Shown here piece by piece: positions 21,070-48,133 of a stretch of DNA of 60,000 nt. Source of the DNA: Bugula neritina (Eukaryota > Bryozoa > Gymnolaemata > Cheilostomatida > Bugulidae); the NCBI GenBank assembly GCA_964035545.1, contig OZ037773.1, positions 374,001 to 434,000 on the forward strand. Direction: 5' to 3'. Every line of letters starts with the position of its first letter. Positions within the stretch are counted from its first letter, which is position 1. Below the pieces are notes generated by a model, which was not told the origin of the DNA, made no database searches, and worked only from the letters and a program-made list of their open reading frames with translations. The translations under genes were made by a program, and so were the position numbers.

Positions 21070-21299
21070 TGATAAATGCCGAAATAGCTTGTAATAGTAT
21101 TATACTTAAAGTTCACTGAAATATCTTTATTTTGAAAGCACAACTAATCACTACGAACACATTTCTAAGACAGACAACATATATTATATAAACCACAAAG
21201 ATGAAGGAATTTAGGACATAAAGGAAAACCACACAACAGCTATAATAATATTTACAAAACGGTTACACAACTGCATGATGCAATGTCATGCACATTACA
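21070..21299 (-). repeat. 5' LTR of the gypsy element
   Basis: About 230 bp. From the plus-strand side, 21090-21299 aligns clearly to 17051-17240. It ends in ATTACA, the inverse of an internal TGTAAT. It contains a 10-bp segment near 21280 that the other LTR lacks. It should carry the element's promoter, but no core element could be named. Confidence 0.75.
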
Positions 21300-21559
21300 A
21301 CATGCAACTCTGTTAGTTTCATATTTCAGTTAGAAAGATTTTTCTTATTAAAATGATGTATTGTACACTACACTGGCACTGTGTTGGTTAGACTGTTCAA
21401 TGATGTACAAAGTATAGAAGATGATTGTATTTCAGATGCTCTAGAATAGTTAACCTGACCAGCTAATGGTCGTGTTGATCATATGCTGATTTAGTCTCCA
21501 GGTATTTAAATACGAATATAATGTTAAAGGACATACTCACACTACTATTTTCAACACAG
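21300..21559. other. Spacer/intron upstream of receptor gene 1
   Basis: No N-terminal exon resembling exons 1-2 of the paralogue at 25971 can be seen between the retrotransposon and the first recognised exon. Confidence 0.4.
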
Positions 21560-24472
21560 GTGTGATTGTCAATACACTGAATATCATCGTTCTCTCAAGA
21601 TCTATAAAACTAACTACCTACAAGATATTTCTAGCCATGGCTTGTGCTGATCTGGTGGTAAGAGCTACTTTATTAATGTGCTGACAAGAGATTTTTTAGC
21701 CAAGTGTGTGTAACATCTAAAGATGACTGGAAACCTCTCCAAACATGCATACTCGCAACAACTAAAATCCATAATTAAGGCACCTGTTTGTAAATGCAAT
21801 TATTATGTAAACGTCTTATGATTAAAGACTCCCTGGCACACTGCACTTATGCAGTACTAAAATATCTTTATATAATATGTTAGTTATCATTTGCATGCTG
21901 TTTTAAGGTTGAATGCTCAACCAATTTTGTCTTATAATGAATTTTGTGCCAGTATGTACTGAAATGATTTAGGATTTCTGATCGCATGGAAATGAAATTT
22001 TCGGTTGGCTTTGACTTTACCGCTACTATAAAACTTATACTCAATGTAGCTATCTTCCATTGCATACTTTTGTCAGCTGCTGCACTGCACTGCACAGCAT
22101 ACTCACTGAAATGGCTTTAAAATTAATGTTTAAACTTGCAAGCCACATCAGTGATTATGCTGTGATTATGCTGCGGACATTTGCTACCTACATTCTTATA
22201 CTTTTAGAAGTTTGTTGAAAACTGGCACTTTTATGTTTGTAGGTGAATGCTATAAGCATATCCTATGCCTCATTGTTCACACTCTACCTACCCACCAGAA
22301 CTCATTTAGGGGCACCCCCCAATCTAGCACCAGGAGTCCTGTATTCAGAGTATGTCTGGTACTGGATCTGGTTTCTCGGCAAAAATACATTCATGGGTGT
22401 AAGTTGAAAGTCTCTTTGCCACATAAAGCTAGTCTAATTAAAGGTTCTTTTCTCTTTCCCCTCTCTAAGATATCTTCAAAATATATTTTCTGTGCACCCC
22501 CTCTCTGTACACCCCTCTCTCTATAACATATTTCCTGTACACTCCTCTATCTATAATATATTCTCTGCATACCCCTCTCTTTATAAGATATTTTCTGTAC
22601 ACCCCTCTCTCTATAATATAATATTCTCTGCATACCCCTCTGTAAAAATATGAAGAGTCACTTATTTTTAATTAATTATATTTCAACTTAGTAATACTTA
22701 TTTATCTGCTGCAATTAACTCGTCGAGTTTGTAGTTACTAGAAAAAAGTAATTCTTATAATATATTTTACTCAAACGCACACAAGAAACTATCTCTCAGA
22801 AATTAGAAATTACTAAAACTATAACTGGCTTTTTATAGCAAAACTCTTCGTAAGAACAAAAACTTCAAAAACAGAACCCCAATAGTTAATCTTAAACAAA
22901 GGCAAAACAAATTGAAAAATTAGTGTGACACAACAACAAAACTAAATTCAATGAAACTTTCTATATATAAAAAAGACATATCATGAATATTATTGTAATT
23001 AAATAAATTTATTTTTATTTTCTTAGCCAACACAACCAGCAATGTTTTGGTTGTTTTTATTTCGGAGTTGTCTATGTTCACTTCAGATATCCAATTGGTG
23101 TGCAGTGTTGATGACTGCCACTCGATTCCTTGTGATAAGATTCCCACTGAAGGCTGCTAGCTACACCACCCCAACTAAAGTACACGCTGCCATCTGCTTG
23201 GTGTATGTTGCTGGTTTCATCATTCAAGTGCCTCAATGGCTCTACTACTAGTAAGTGTCACACCCACACCTTAGCCAGTACAGTATCATATGCAATGTGA
23301 AAACATACTTTATGCCTACACTTTGCTTAATAGAATTTTTTTCTACAATGTATATATTTTTCCCAGAACACCTGCTTTATATACATTCTACAGAAAAATA
23401 CCAATACAAATTTTGTTGTTTATCCATTTTAGTTTTGATGGTAATGGAGAACTGGTGTTACGTCTTTCAGTCATGCCATACACTTGTATCTCTCTGGTTG
23501 CCACTGACCTCCTCCCGCTGTCCCTCTGCACTGTACTGACTTTGCTTCTCATCCTACATATCAGACAAAGTCGTTATAGCATGAAGATTTCGCTCAGACA
23601 GTCAGTTCAGCTCAACTGTTTTGTTTTTCCCAAATGAAGCATTTGATATGCCACCGGACAGCAAGGTTTCACACCTGTTCAGGAAGATATCTAGTTAATG
23701 TTGTCTCAGATTCTATTTAGATTATTATAATAATGTCTTTCAACATTTTAGGGAACAAATGGTGGCAAGGCTGAAGGAGCACAGACAGCTGACAAACACT
23801 CTGCTGCTTATTGCTATTTTCTTTATTGTGACTACATTACCATCAGTGAGTTATTTATAGAGAGTCATTACTATTAGTGAGTTATTAGAGAGTCATTACC
23901 ATCAGTGAGTTATTAGAGAGTCATTACTATCAGTGAGTTATTAGAGAGTTTTTGCAGAATAATTTCTTCACTGCAGAATTTAGAATACATTGCATATTAT
24001 GTATTCGCAATGAATATATTATGTACTGGTAATGAATATATTATATACTGGTAATGAATATATTATGTACTGGTAATGCATATATTATGTACTGGTAATG
24101 AATATATTATGTACTGGTAATGCATATATTATGTACTGGTAATGCATATATTATGTACTGGTAATGCATATATTATGTACTGGTAATGAATAATTTCATG
24201 TTCTGTAGGATATATTCTGGTTGATGCGCAGATTCAACTACTTCACCAAACACAACATTTCTGCTTTCTATGAAACAATTTGGTTTTCATTTGTTGGGGC
24301 TGCCACCAACATAAATTACTGTGGGAACTTTTTTATTTATATACTGGCCAACGCTGCCTTCAGGAGAGACTTTCTACGAATCTTTCAAAACCTAAAGTCA
24401 TCTTTCAGTACTTTATCAAACCAATCATCTATGAAAACTACAACAACTTCACAAAATACAGATCAAGTGTAA
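21560..24472 (+). CDS. Class A GPCR, orphan peptide-receptor type, gene 1 (5' end missing)
   Basis: Six exons join in phase: 21560-21657, 22243-22398, 23087-23250, 23433-23600, 23752-23845, 24209-24472. They encode TM1 (NTLNIIVLSRSIKL) to the C-tail. TM2 starts AMACADLV. The TM3 end reads TATRFLVIRFPLK in place of DRY. TM7 ends CGNFFIYILANAAFRRDF, where NPxxY is replaced by a GNFFIYIL variant. The tail is short and Ser/Thr-rich. It would be a plasma-membrane G-protein-coupled receptor; the ligand is unknown, probably a peptide by general resemblance. It is a tandem paralogue of the gene at 25971-40661 with the same intron positions and phases. The two N-terminal exons expected from the paralogue were not found, so it may be 5'-truncated, or its first exons may lie beyond the retrotransposon. 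Confidence 0.8.
22440..22640. repeat. Imperfect pyrimidine-rich minisatellite
   Basis: About five degenerate copies of a roughly 38-bp unit (TACACCCCTCTCTCTATAATATATTCTCTG-like) in intron 2 of receptor gene 1. Confidence 0.75.
23837..23960 (+). repeat. Tandem duplication carrying the 5' splice site
   Basis: The exon ends CATTACCATCA|GTGAGT (GT at 23846). The block TCATTAC(C/T)AT(C/T)A-GTGAGTTATT recurs with GTGAGT donors at 23877, 23905 and 23933 (spacing 31, 28, 28). Use of a downstream donor would add an in-frame TAG after five codons. See findings. Confidence 0.85.
24010..24190. repeat. 22-bp minisatellite
   Basis: About eight copies of GAATATATTATGTACTGGTAAT (with GCATAT variants) just upstream of the last exon of receptor gene 1. 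Confidence 0.9.
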
Positions 24473-24989
24473 AATAGTCCTACAGGGTACTGCTACAGGG
24501 TATAAACTGGCATTGCGGAACCTTGACTTAATGGATAGATACAAACTGACCAATCATAGGGTTTCTACCAACTTATAGCCAATCAGCTGAAAGTTTCTTT
24601 TGCCAAGCCATGATAAAGCAGGAAAAGTCTAGAATTTTACCATCACATAACTGAATGTATAGCAATTAGGTGGCATATACTTGTATTACATTACTGTTGT
24701 TACATGAGTGAGCAGTATGTAGCGCCTGATCTGTTGATGCAATTATTATCCTGTAAGTTGTAACTATATTGGTGGTAGTTAGTTTTTATTAGGTTTTTGT
24801 CAAGTTGCAAGTGTATAAGGGAATTATTGGAATGTTAGTTCATTTTCACTTTTATGTAGCAACATGGAAAATTAAACACTTCCAATTATTATTATACAAG
24901 TTTGTGAAATAGAAAACTTCTGTATAATCCACATTTCTATTGGAATATAAATCCCTAGAATGCAGATTGCAGTTTTGCTGAATCAGTAT
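24473..24989. other. 3' flank of receptor gene 1
   Basis: No coding segment; no clear AATAAA close to the stop codon. It should hold the 3' UTR. Confidence 0.4.
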
Positions 24990-25330
24990 ATAATATAGGT
25001 ATATAGTGTAGGTATATAGTGTAGTATAGTGTAAGTATGGTGTAGGTATAGTGTAGGTATAGTGCAGGTATAGTGTAGGTATAGTGTAAGTGTGGTATAG
25101 GTATATATAGTGTAGGTATATAGTGTAGTATAGTGTAGGTATATAGTGTAGGTATATAGTGTAGTATAGTGTAAGTATATAGTGTAGGTATAGTGTAGGT
25201 ATATAGTGTAGTATAGTGTAAGTATGGTATAGGTATATATAGTGTAGATAGATAGTGTAGATATATAGTGTAGTATAGTGTAAGTATGGTATAGGTATAT
25301 ATAGTGTAGCTATAGTGTAGCTATGGTGTT
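24990..25330 (-). repeat. GTGTAGGTATA minisatellite (inverted partner of 26484-26725)
   Basis: Irregular repeats of GTGTAGGTATA(TATA) and GTGTAGTATA. The reverse complement matches the array at 26484-26725. Confidence 0.9.
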
Positions 25331-25970
25331 TTATACATGACATAACCGAGTGCTCACATTATTTTACTTTTACAAAAACAATAAAATACATAATAAAAAA
25401 GTTGTCAGTCTATATCTTTGTGCTAATCTGAAATATGTAATAATATGATGCAAGATTGAGAATATCTTGTTTGCATCTTTTCTATTGATATTCGAATTGC
25501 GAGAAATTGCTTTCTCTTGCAAGAATGAACTTCAACTTAAACGCTGGAATAAACAGAAAAAGCTTCACTGAACAAGAAACATCAACAACATATAATCATG
25601 TTCAACAACAATATTAGTACTCAAAAGGCTTATTAAATCTTGTAATTAAGGTTTTGCCAATATACTGATCCTACTAATACTGCTGCTGCTACTTAATATA
25701 GATCATTTGCAAGTGGAAAATTGCTTCTTATTTATGGTTATTCTTATGTTACATAAACTTATGGCAAGAGTGCATAAACAGAATATGCTGATAAACAATA
25801 TAGATAGCTATCAGCTATTAGAGTGTGGTCATTGTACATGTATGTACACACAACCTGTCTATACCCTATGACCTCATCCATACAGTCACTTGCTACCTTG
25901 GAATGCATACACCTTCAGTTACTACTCTATCGGTTATCATGCCTACCAGGTAATCACTCTGACACTGAAC
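25331..25970. other. Presumed 5' flank of receptor gene 2
   Basis: AT-rich, no open frame supported. A possible donor (ACCAG|GTAATC near 25949) could end a 5' UTR exon, but this is a guess. The promoter probably lies here. Confidence 0.35.
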
Positions 25971-40661
<14,691 letters not shown>

Positions 40662-43399
40662 TTCATTGACTCACCAGTCTCTATCTCTTCTATCAGACAT
40701 TACAGTATGAAACTGTTGCTATTAGACAATACAGTATGAAACTGTTGTTATTAAGCAATACAGTATACTGTATAAAACTTGCTATCCATTCATTCCGATT
40801 AGTGCTAGCTGCTCTGGTTTAAAGTACAGTCTAACAAGCAAGACATAATTTAAATATTTGTTTAATACTGACTTATCTTTTCAGCAAGAAAGTCAGTTTT
40901 ATTTTTATTAGTTCTAGGACGTGGGTTTATGGTGAATATACAGTTGTAGGTGAAGTTGTAGAAAATGGAAATGGTGCTAGAAACTTTGTGTAAAGATTGT
41001 TTACTTTGAGAGTAGTTAAGTAACATTACAATAATATTTAATGTGTTTTATAGTCACCATCCCTGTGAGAAAGACTGATGGTTATTATATAACATATTAC
41101 ATATATATAAAATATAGCTATATTTCATATATCTGTAATATAATATATAATTCTTACCATCTAGTACAGCTAGTGTATATTGTGATTTTATCTTAGGCTA
41201 CTTTATTATTAGGTATTTTATTTTGTATTAGTATTATTAAGTATTATATTTGTATCAAGTATTTTATTAAGTGTTATATTTTGCATCTTTTTGTCTATAT
41301 TTCGTAAAATATATAAATACCAAAGACCAACCAACCATGTTGTTTAACACAAGTTTATACAATACAAGTAAATTACTGTATGCTTATTAGAATAAAACAT
41401 AGACTTTTTACTACTTTTATATAACTATGGCATGACAACTTCATAACGACACCTGGTATAGCTGTATATTCTGATTCACAAGTTGATGTGGTAACTTTCA
41501 GCTGTTCCAAAGTTTTCTAGTTGCCTGAGACTTTACTAACAGTACAGTCGCCCTAAGCTGTTGTGCAGCAAATTTTTACCAGTATAAAAAATATACCTTA
41601 AGTTCAATAAATTGAAGTGTAAAAAACAGTTGCGGTGTGTCCATTGCAGTTGTATTGAGAAATAAGCTAGAGGTCCTAATCAGTAAAAAGAAGTGCAGCT
41701 TGGTCAGTTGGAAATTCTAATCTAATTAGTCTAATCTATAAGTGAACCACTGTAGGAATCGTTTTTAAATAATATTTGTTTTATGTAATGAAACTGAAAG
41801 ATGCTATAGTTTTGCAAACCAATCAAGAAGAAAAAAGCAATAAATTTGAAAATTAAAATTTTTTTTGAAAAAGCTACCAAAAATATGCTATTTCTTGTAA
41901 AATAAAATGTCAATTAGTTTGTTGTTATCCTGCAGTTAGTCAATCAATGATATTTCTTGGAGTAAATGTTATATGACTAGTCATTGCTTAGTACAGACAT
42001 GTCTTTAGCATGCATATATATAAACTAAGTGGTAATATTTTGATTAAGTGTGCTACAGTTATATTATTAATTATAGACTGTATGCCATCGCACTCGTACA
42101 TTGTACATCGTACATTGACATACATTGAATTACATATTAGTATAGGGAAAATTTATTCGAAAATTCTACAGGAAGTTTTTTTACTTATATATTTCATAGT
42201 AATAATTATTCACTTACAACCGTAGTTACTTCCTATTATATTCTTTATAGCACCACACACATAATAATATATCAGCATGTGTTAGAAATAATAATGAAGT
42301 CAAAGCAAGTACAAATTTTTTACATACATGTATATGATACTAACAGCTCTACTTTTCTAGAAAATATAAAACAATCTAATGCTTTAGGAAGGTGACATAT
42401 ATATGAACGATCAAATGGTCCAACTGAGCCAGTAGAATAGCATTAATATATATGAAGGATTAAAATTAAAAAAGTCAAATTTATACTTTATTTTGACAAC
42501 TTTCATTTCCTTGAATAATTTAAAATGGCAAGTTACTGGTTTCAAATTAGCTGAAACAATCCGCGCCTATAAATTAGCTTTTGAAGTTATTGCTGCAGAA
42601 ATAGCAAAGTGTAGAAGCCAGTAGCTGGGTTTTGCTTCAGAAAGTTTTATTATAGTTTAGGAGTTGACTTCTCTTTGATATATTTCTAGTATGGTTATAT
42701 TTTTATAGATATACAGGGTTTTGACCTAGAAGTGATATAAATAGAAAATCTAATTTGGTATTAGGGACTATTAGCCAAGCACTTTGTATTGTATGACAGG
42801 TTAAAATTTGTAAGACACTCTTATCCTATTGGAATAAAATAGAAATAATTGGAAATCCATCAATTTTGAGCAAACAACTCCACGTTACAATCCTCAATTA
42901 TCTTGTGCAAGTGACAGGGTAGCTGTAGTTATGCAAGTGGATTAAACTATTTGATTATAATAATATGTAGAATAAAATTCTAAAATATCCTATTGGATTT
43001 ATTTATAGCTGGTTTGCAATAACTCAATTGACCTATAAAACCTTGATCTATGAATATCTTTTATTAGAAAAGTAAATTCAATTTTAAATATCTGAAGTTG
43101 TTTTTAGTTTATAAACAAAAAAATTGTTTTATACATGCAGTTGATGTTGAAGTTCAAACATTTCTAAAGATTAATTCTTAAAAATAACAATTAATTAAAA
43201 TGGTGTAAAAACTTAGCAAGCAGAAATGCAGATATTGTCTATACTAAAACTTAAATTAAGAAAACATGTATCTAAATATTATGTTTCAACATTATTCACT
43301 ATTATATTATTTTCACAGTTTATTTTTATTATAGTATAAACTTGAAATGTACATATGTAGTCATTGAATTATACAGATGTAGATTATTGTATATAGCTG
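40662..43399. other. Intergenic DNA between convergent receptor genes
   Basis: AT-rich; holds the 3' UTRs of the plus-strand receptor and of the minus-strand receptor. No further gene or mobile element could be supported. Confidence 0.45.
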
Positions 43400-43530
43400 T
43401 ATGTGCATATGTGCATGGGTGTGCGCGTGTGTACGAGTGTGTGTGTGTACGCGAGTGTGGGTGTACACGAGTGTGGGTGTGTACGCGAGTGTGGGTGTAC
43501 ACGAGTGTGGGTGTCTGGGTGCATGTTGGC
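43400..43530. repeat. GT-rich minisatellite
   Basis: Degenerate GTGTGGGTGTACACGA/GTGTGTACGCGA repeats just downstream of the minus-strand receptor stop codon, probably within its 3' UTR. Confidence 0.85.
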
Positions 43531-43564
43531 GTGTAGGTGTTTAACGTATAAAGTGTAATCGTTT

Positions 43565-45117
43565 TCATGATGGCTGACTTTTCAATGAAGGTAAGAGTTG
43601 TGTGTCTTGATCATTGTATCTTGGCTCACACCTGGAAACTGTCATACTTTTGCTAGACGATAGCTCTTTGTCAGGTTTCTTTTGTCGAAAACACTGACAT
43701 AGCAGGTTAATGCAGCTCACAACTTGTCTAACAAATATTATTCTATATTGATGACTCATAGAGCTGTAGAGGACAAAGTTCACGGTGCAGCTAATGATTG
43801 TCATCAGATCCAGGAGATTTCCCATAGGGTAGAATATTTGCTCATATGTCTTAGTGTCTATCATTGTTAAACCAAACAGAATTCCCTGTGGCAACTCAGC
43901 CAGTGTGAAGACAATAGCCACAGCTGTTAGCAGTTTCGTCGTTTGGTTGGTCTGTTTCTGACGCCTCTTTTCATTGCCACGACTTTGACCATTGCAAGGA
44001 GTTTGGCTGTTCACTCGAGTTTGACTATTGCAACTGGACTTCCTGACAACAATTTTCTGGTAATTCTTTTGCGCTTTTATCAGAATTTGCACAAGAATAG
44101 CTGAGAGTATGATTAACATAAAGCTGGGTCCTATTTTTACAAATATTGCCATCAAGATGTACTGCACCCGAGTTAAAGTTTCACTTCTCTTGATTACCTT
44201 TGAAGCATAATCTAAGACATACCAGGTTTCACCTGTAGAAGGGTGCCTGTATTCATTGACAGTAAACATCAGAATTTGGGGGAGGATTAGGCACACACTC
44301 CCAATACAAACTACTGTTATGGTCACGTAGGCTCGATTCATTGAGCATAAAGTTTTTCCATTTTTAGCGGAGAGGTAGATGCAGCGGAAGAGAGCTACAG
44401 ACACGGTTAGCCAGATGCTGATGGTGTGAGAGAGAATGGTGGATATGGCGTGAAATACGAGGTAGCAGGCGGCTCCAAAATTGTTTCTTTTAGGACTATA
44501 AGCGCTTCCATAAGCGATAAAGAACTGTATTGAGTAGGGTATGTATGTCGACATGGTCACCACGTCACAAACAGCTACAATAAAAAATTATACAGATCTG
44601 TAAACTTGACTCATGTACGAAAACGCAATAACAAACACATGAAAAGAGGTTCTGGGCTTTGTGTATATCTTAGGATCATCATTTAATTGTGCAATAGTAT
44701 CAATGAAAGGTAGTGCTTGTAAACAGCTTAAACTATATATTATTGGCAATACTAATTTGGCTTCTTTATCGAACTTCTCAAGTATAGGCTGATTAAGCAG
44801 TTTCATCAGAATATTGTTTACATTACGTCATTTAATAAACATTTTTACACAGACATATTAATACCAATACAGTTTTGACTACTAGACTCACCAATGGCTT
44901 GCAGCAGGCGATTAACAGGTGACACCATCTCCTTGTGAGACAGCACCACAACATTAATTATATTCAGAGTAACCCCTACAATACAGACGACCAAGGCCAC
45001 CGTACCATGAACCTTTTCATACTCTTCCATAGCAATCCTTATGCCAGAAAGTGTGGTAAGGTCATTCGATAGTGAAGTGGTATTAGGGCTGCCATTGGTC
45101 AATGTGTAGTTACTCAT
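43565..45117 (-). CDS. DMSR/FMRFamide-type neuropeptide GPCR
   Basis: Two exons, 45117-44892 and 44574-43565, split by a 317-bp GT-AG intron (phase 1); 411 residues. The extracellular N-terminus has N-glycosylation sites (MSNYTLTNGSPNTT). TM1 is VALVVCIVGVTLNIINVVVL. The TM2 start is completed by the splice (AVCDVVTMSTYIPYS). TM3 ends WLTVSVALFRCIYL, where FRC replaces the FRY/DRY motif. TM6 has FTLAELPQGILFG, close to the 'TEFPQGIL' signature of myosuppressin (DMSR), FMRFamide and sex-peptide-receptor relatives. TM7 reads DLMTIISCTVNFVLYSSMS, then HQYRIIF, as in the same group. Intracellular loop 3 and tail are basic and Ser/Thr-rich. It is a plasma-membrane receptor probably for an amidated peptide; the exact ligand cannot be told. 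It is unrelated in detail to the tandem pair upstream. Confidence 0.9.
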
Positions 45118-45811
45118 GGTCCAAAGGGAATAGACTTATCTCTTTATGACATGCGGTTTCCAATCAAATAATTTTATTCATCTGCGTTTGCCAGCCTGTA
45201 ACATGTAATGTCACTACAATACAGTACAATTCAATGCAATAGGTGTTATTGGTTTAGCAAAATGAACATTTTTCTATCAACTTTAAAAAAGTTGATATAA
45301 TTTCTTATCTAGGGTGATTTTGAAATACTGCATTGTATATGTAGGTAAAATGCAGTATTTTCCAATATTACCTATCACCTATGTACATATATGTTTTGTT
45401 TTCAGTGAAATTATATAGGCATGTGGTGGGTTCTTGTGAGTTGAGACATTCAGCTCTTCACTCAATCACCTGTTTAGTAACTTCTGTTATATGACCTTGA
45501 AATTGCTGGTGACAAATAGTAGAGATGAACTTACAGCTATACAAACCTTCAATTGGTTTTTTTTATTTGAATATTATACATGGGAAAACGGAGTGTTTTG
45601 TTTATATATTAAAGCTAACAGTGAGCAGCCTAACATCAATGCTGGAACCTGTCAATCTTCACACATGTTTACTAGTAAAATGTTGCTTCATCCAAGTAGC
45701 CAGAACGAAAACGCCATAGCCCCGATCTACAGTCTTGGTTCAAAGTCTTAGACTTAGCTTTTGTTGTTTATTTGCCTTCATAAATTTTTGTTCTAATATC
45801 AAATTAAAGCA
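45118..45811. other. 5' flank of the DMSR-type receptor
   Basis: No gene supported; presumed promoter region of the minus-strand receptor. Confidence 0.4.
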
Positions 45812-45884
45812 AAACTACTCTGGCTATGTTTCTCATCTAAAACAAGGGCTTTTCCCAATTTCTCTATTTCTGCACCTGTAACTC
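45812..45884. repeat. Partial, diverged copy of the 33014/53650 MITE
   Basis: GGCTTTTCCCAATTTCTCTA, then TTTCTGCACCTGTAACTC, matches the right half of the MITE copies at 33014 and 53650. The left half is missing. Confidence 0.4.
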
Positions 45885-45974
45885 AAATGGTTTGTAGAGT
45901 AAGTTTAATGTTCACTAAAGCAATCACTGATATATGTGTTTTGTTCTTAATAACAGCTGCTGTTGGCCCCCTTC

Positions 45975-46130
45975 CCCTCGGCTACTACTACTACTACTGC
46001 CACTACTACTACTACTACCACTACTACTACTGCTGCTACTACTGCTACTGCTGCTACTACTGCTGCTACTGCTACTACTGCTACCAGTGTTACTGCTACT
46101 ACTTACTACTACTACTACTACTGCACAACT
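45975..46130. repeat. (CTA/CTG)n trinucleotide repeat
   Basis: About 150 bp of CTA, CTG and CCA triplets. It yields long Leu, Thr or Ser homopolymer frames on both strands, which are artefacts. Confidence 0.95.
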
Positions 46131-46644
46131 GCCGCACAACAATTTACGTCAGTTCTATTTCAGCATGGCTATAGGCTTACAGGACTGTTTGCTATGTTTG
46201 GGAACGCTTCAATTGTCAGGAAAAGAGACTGATCTGTTGAAACAAAAAGTTAAGATAGAGTAGTTATAAATCCCATAGGATATATACAATGTTATACCTA
46301 CTAATGTTTGTTCATGCAGGCAAGTGTAACCTAAGAGTCTCTACACATAGTCAGGAAATGCGGTTTATTTGTTGTCACTACAATGCTACAAGATTTCACA
46401 CAGATAAACCCTATAAACACGCAATCAACAGATGTATATCACTTATTTAATAAATCTATAAATCATCTAAAAAATGTTGATAGTTGACATTCTCTTGTTG
46501 CTCCTTATATACCTAATATACAATTTCAACACAATGGGATAAGATTTAATCTAAATTATTTACTTTCAAAGCATCTCTTGTGAGCCTTCTTGATTAGGCT
46601 TTTTAACTCAACACTATAGTATAGAGTAAACATGCACGCACATC

Positions 46645-47432
<788 letters not shown>

Positions 47433-47829
47433 GTGTGTGTTGCGTGTCAGCTACACTTGCCTGCATACCTAATGATGACATGTCGCTACCAGAGATGAAA
47501 AGATGCTGCCTATAATCACCCACTCAAAGCCTGCCAAGTGCTCATAACTATCAGCCCAGCATGTTGTTAACACTACACTAATCTCTTATGTTATCCCGAA
47601 CCACTATTAGGCTTACAACATGTTGCTCAATATATAATTATTATTGATTTTAATTTCTCCAATATAATTATCTTCCATCAGAAAGATAAGCAAGCACTTA
47701 TTTCATGCCAATGAGATATAAAAACTCATAATTATCCAATCAACTAGCAATGCTTGTTATTAGAAAAATTCTATCAAGAACCACCCTGTTGAAATTTTGC
47801 TTTCACTTTCTAGAAAATTACAAATAGTC

Positions 47830-48133
47830 TTAGCCTAGGGCCACACGGTGCATATTTTCCCATGAGAAAACATTCGCACTTGTCGCTCAGCATTATCAAC
47901 GCAAGTGCGAATCGTCTCTGTCGTCGTCACCCAATTGGCTGCTAGTTATTCAGCGAGCCCAATTTCTTTATTTTAGTGCTACATTCCAGTAAATTGCGTT
48001 TTATTGAAAGCGAGTGCGATTTAAAAATGAAAGCTTTATTTATCACGCATCACTGACGCTACAGTGGACACCTTTGCTACCTATAGTTTCAATTTTCGCA
48101 TGCGAAAATACGCACAGTGTGGCCCTAGGCTTA
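47830..48133. mobile_element. PIF/Harbinger-type MITE, copy 2
   Basis: 298-bp element (47833-48130) flanked by TTA on both sides. It has the same termini (GCCTAGGGCCACAC) and interior (CATTCCAGTAAATTGCG, TTTATCACGCATCACTGACG) as copy 1 at 6379-6715, but an internal deletion in the left inverted arm. Confidence 0.88.

Larger units (their letters stand above)
17025..21299 (-). mobile_element. Near-complete Ty3/gypsy LTR retrotransposon
   Basis: On the minus strand the order is LTR (21070-21299), very short leader, gag (21058-20291), pol (20351-17298), polypurine tract (17249-17241), LTR. Pol order is protease, reverse transcriptase, RNase H, integrase, which places it in Ty3/gypsy (Metaviridae-like) rather than copia. 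Both coding frames are uninterrupted. The two LTRs differ by more than ten substitutions plus indels, and no matching target-site duplication was found at the outer edges. The outer LTR limit is best supported from 17051 and 21090 inward to the gene side; weaker similarity reaches about 17025 and 21070. Confidence 0.9.

Noticed and set aside
45924-46263. Poly-Leu, poly-Thr and poly-Ser frames
   Set aside because: Translations of the CTA/CTG triplet repeat in all frames, not genes.
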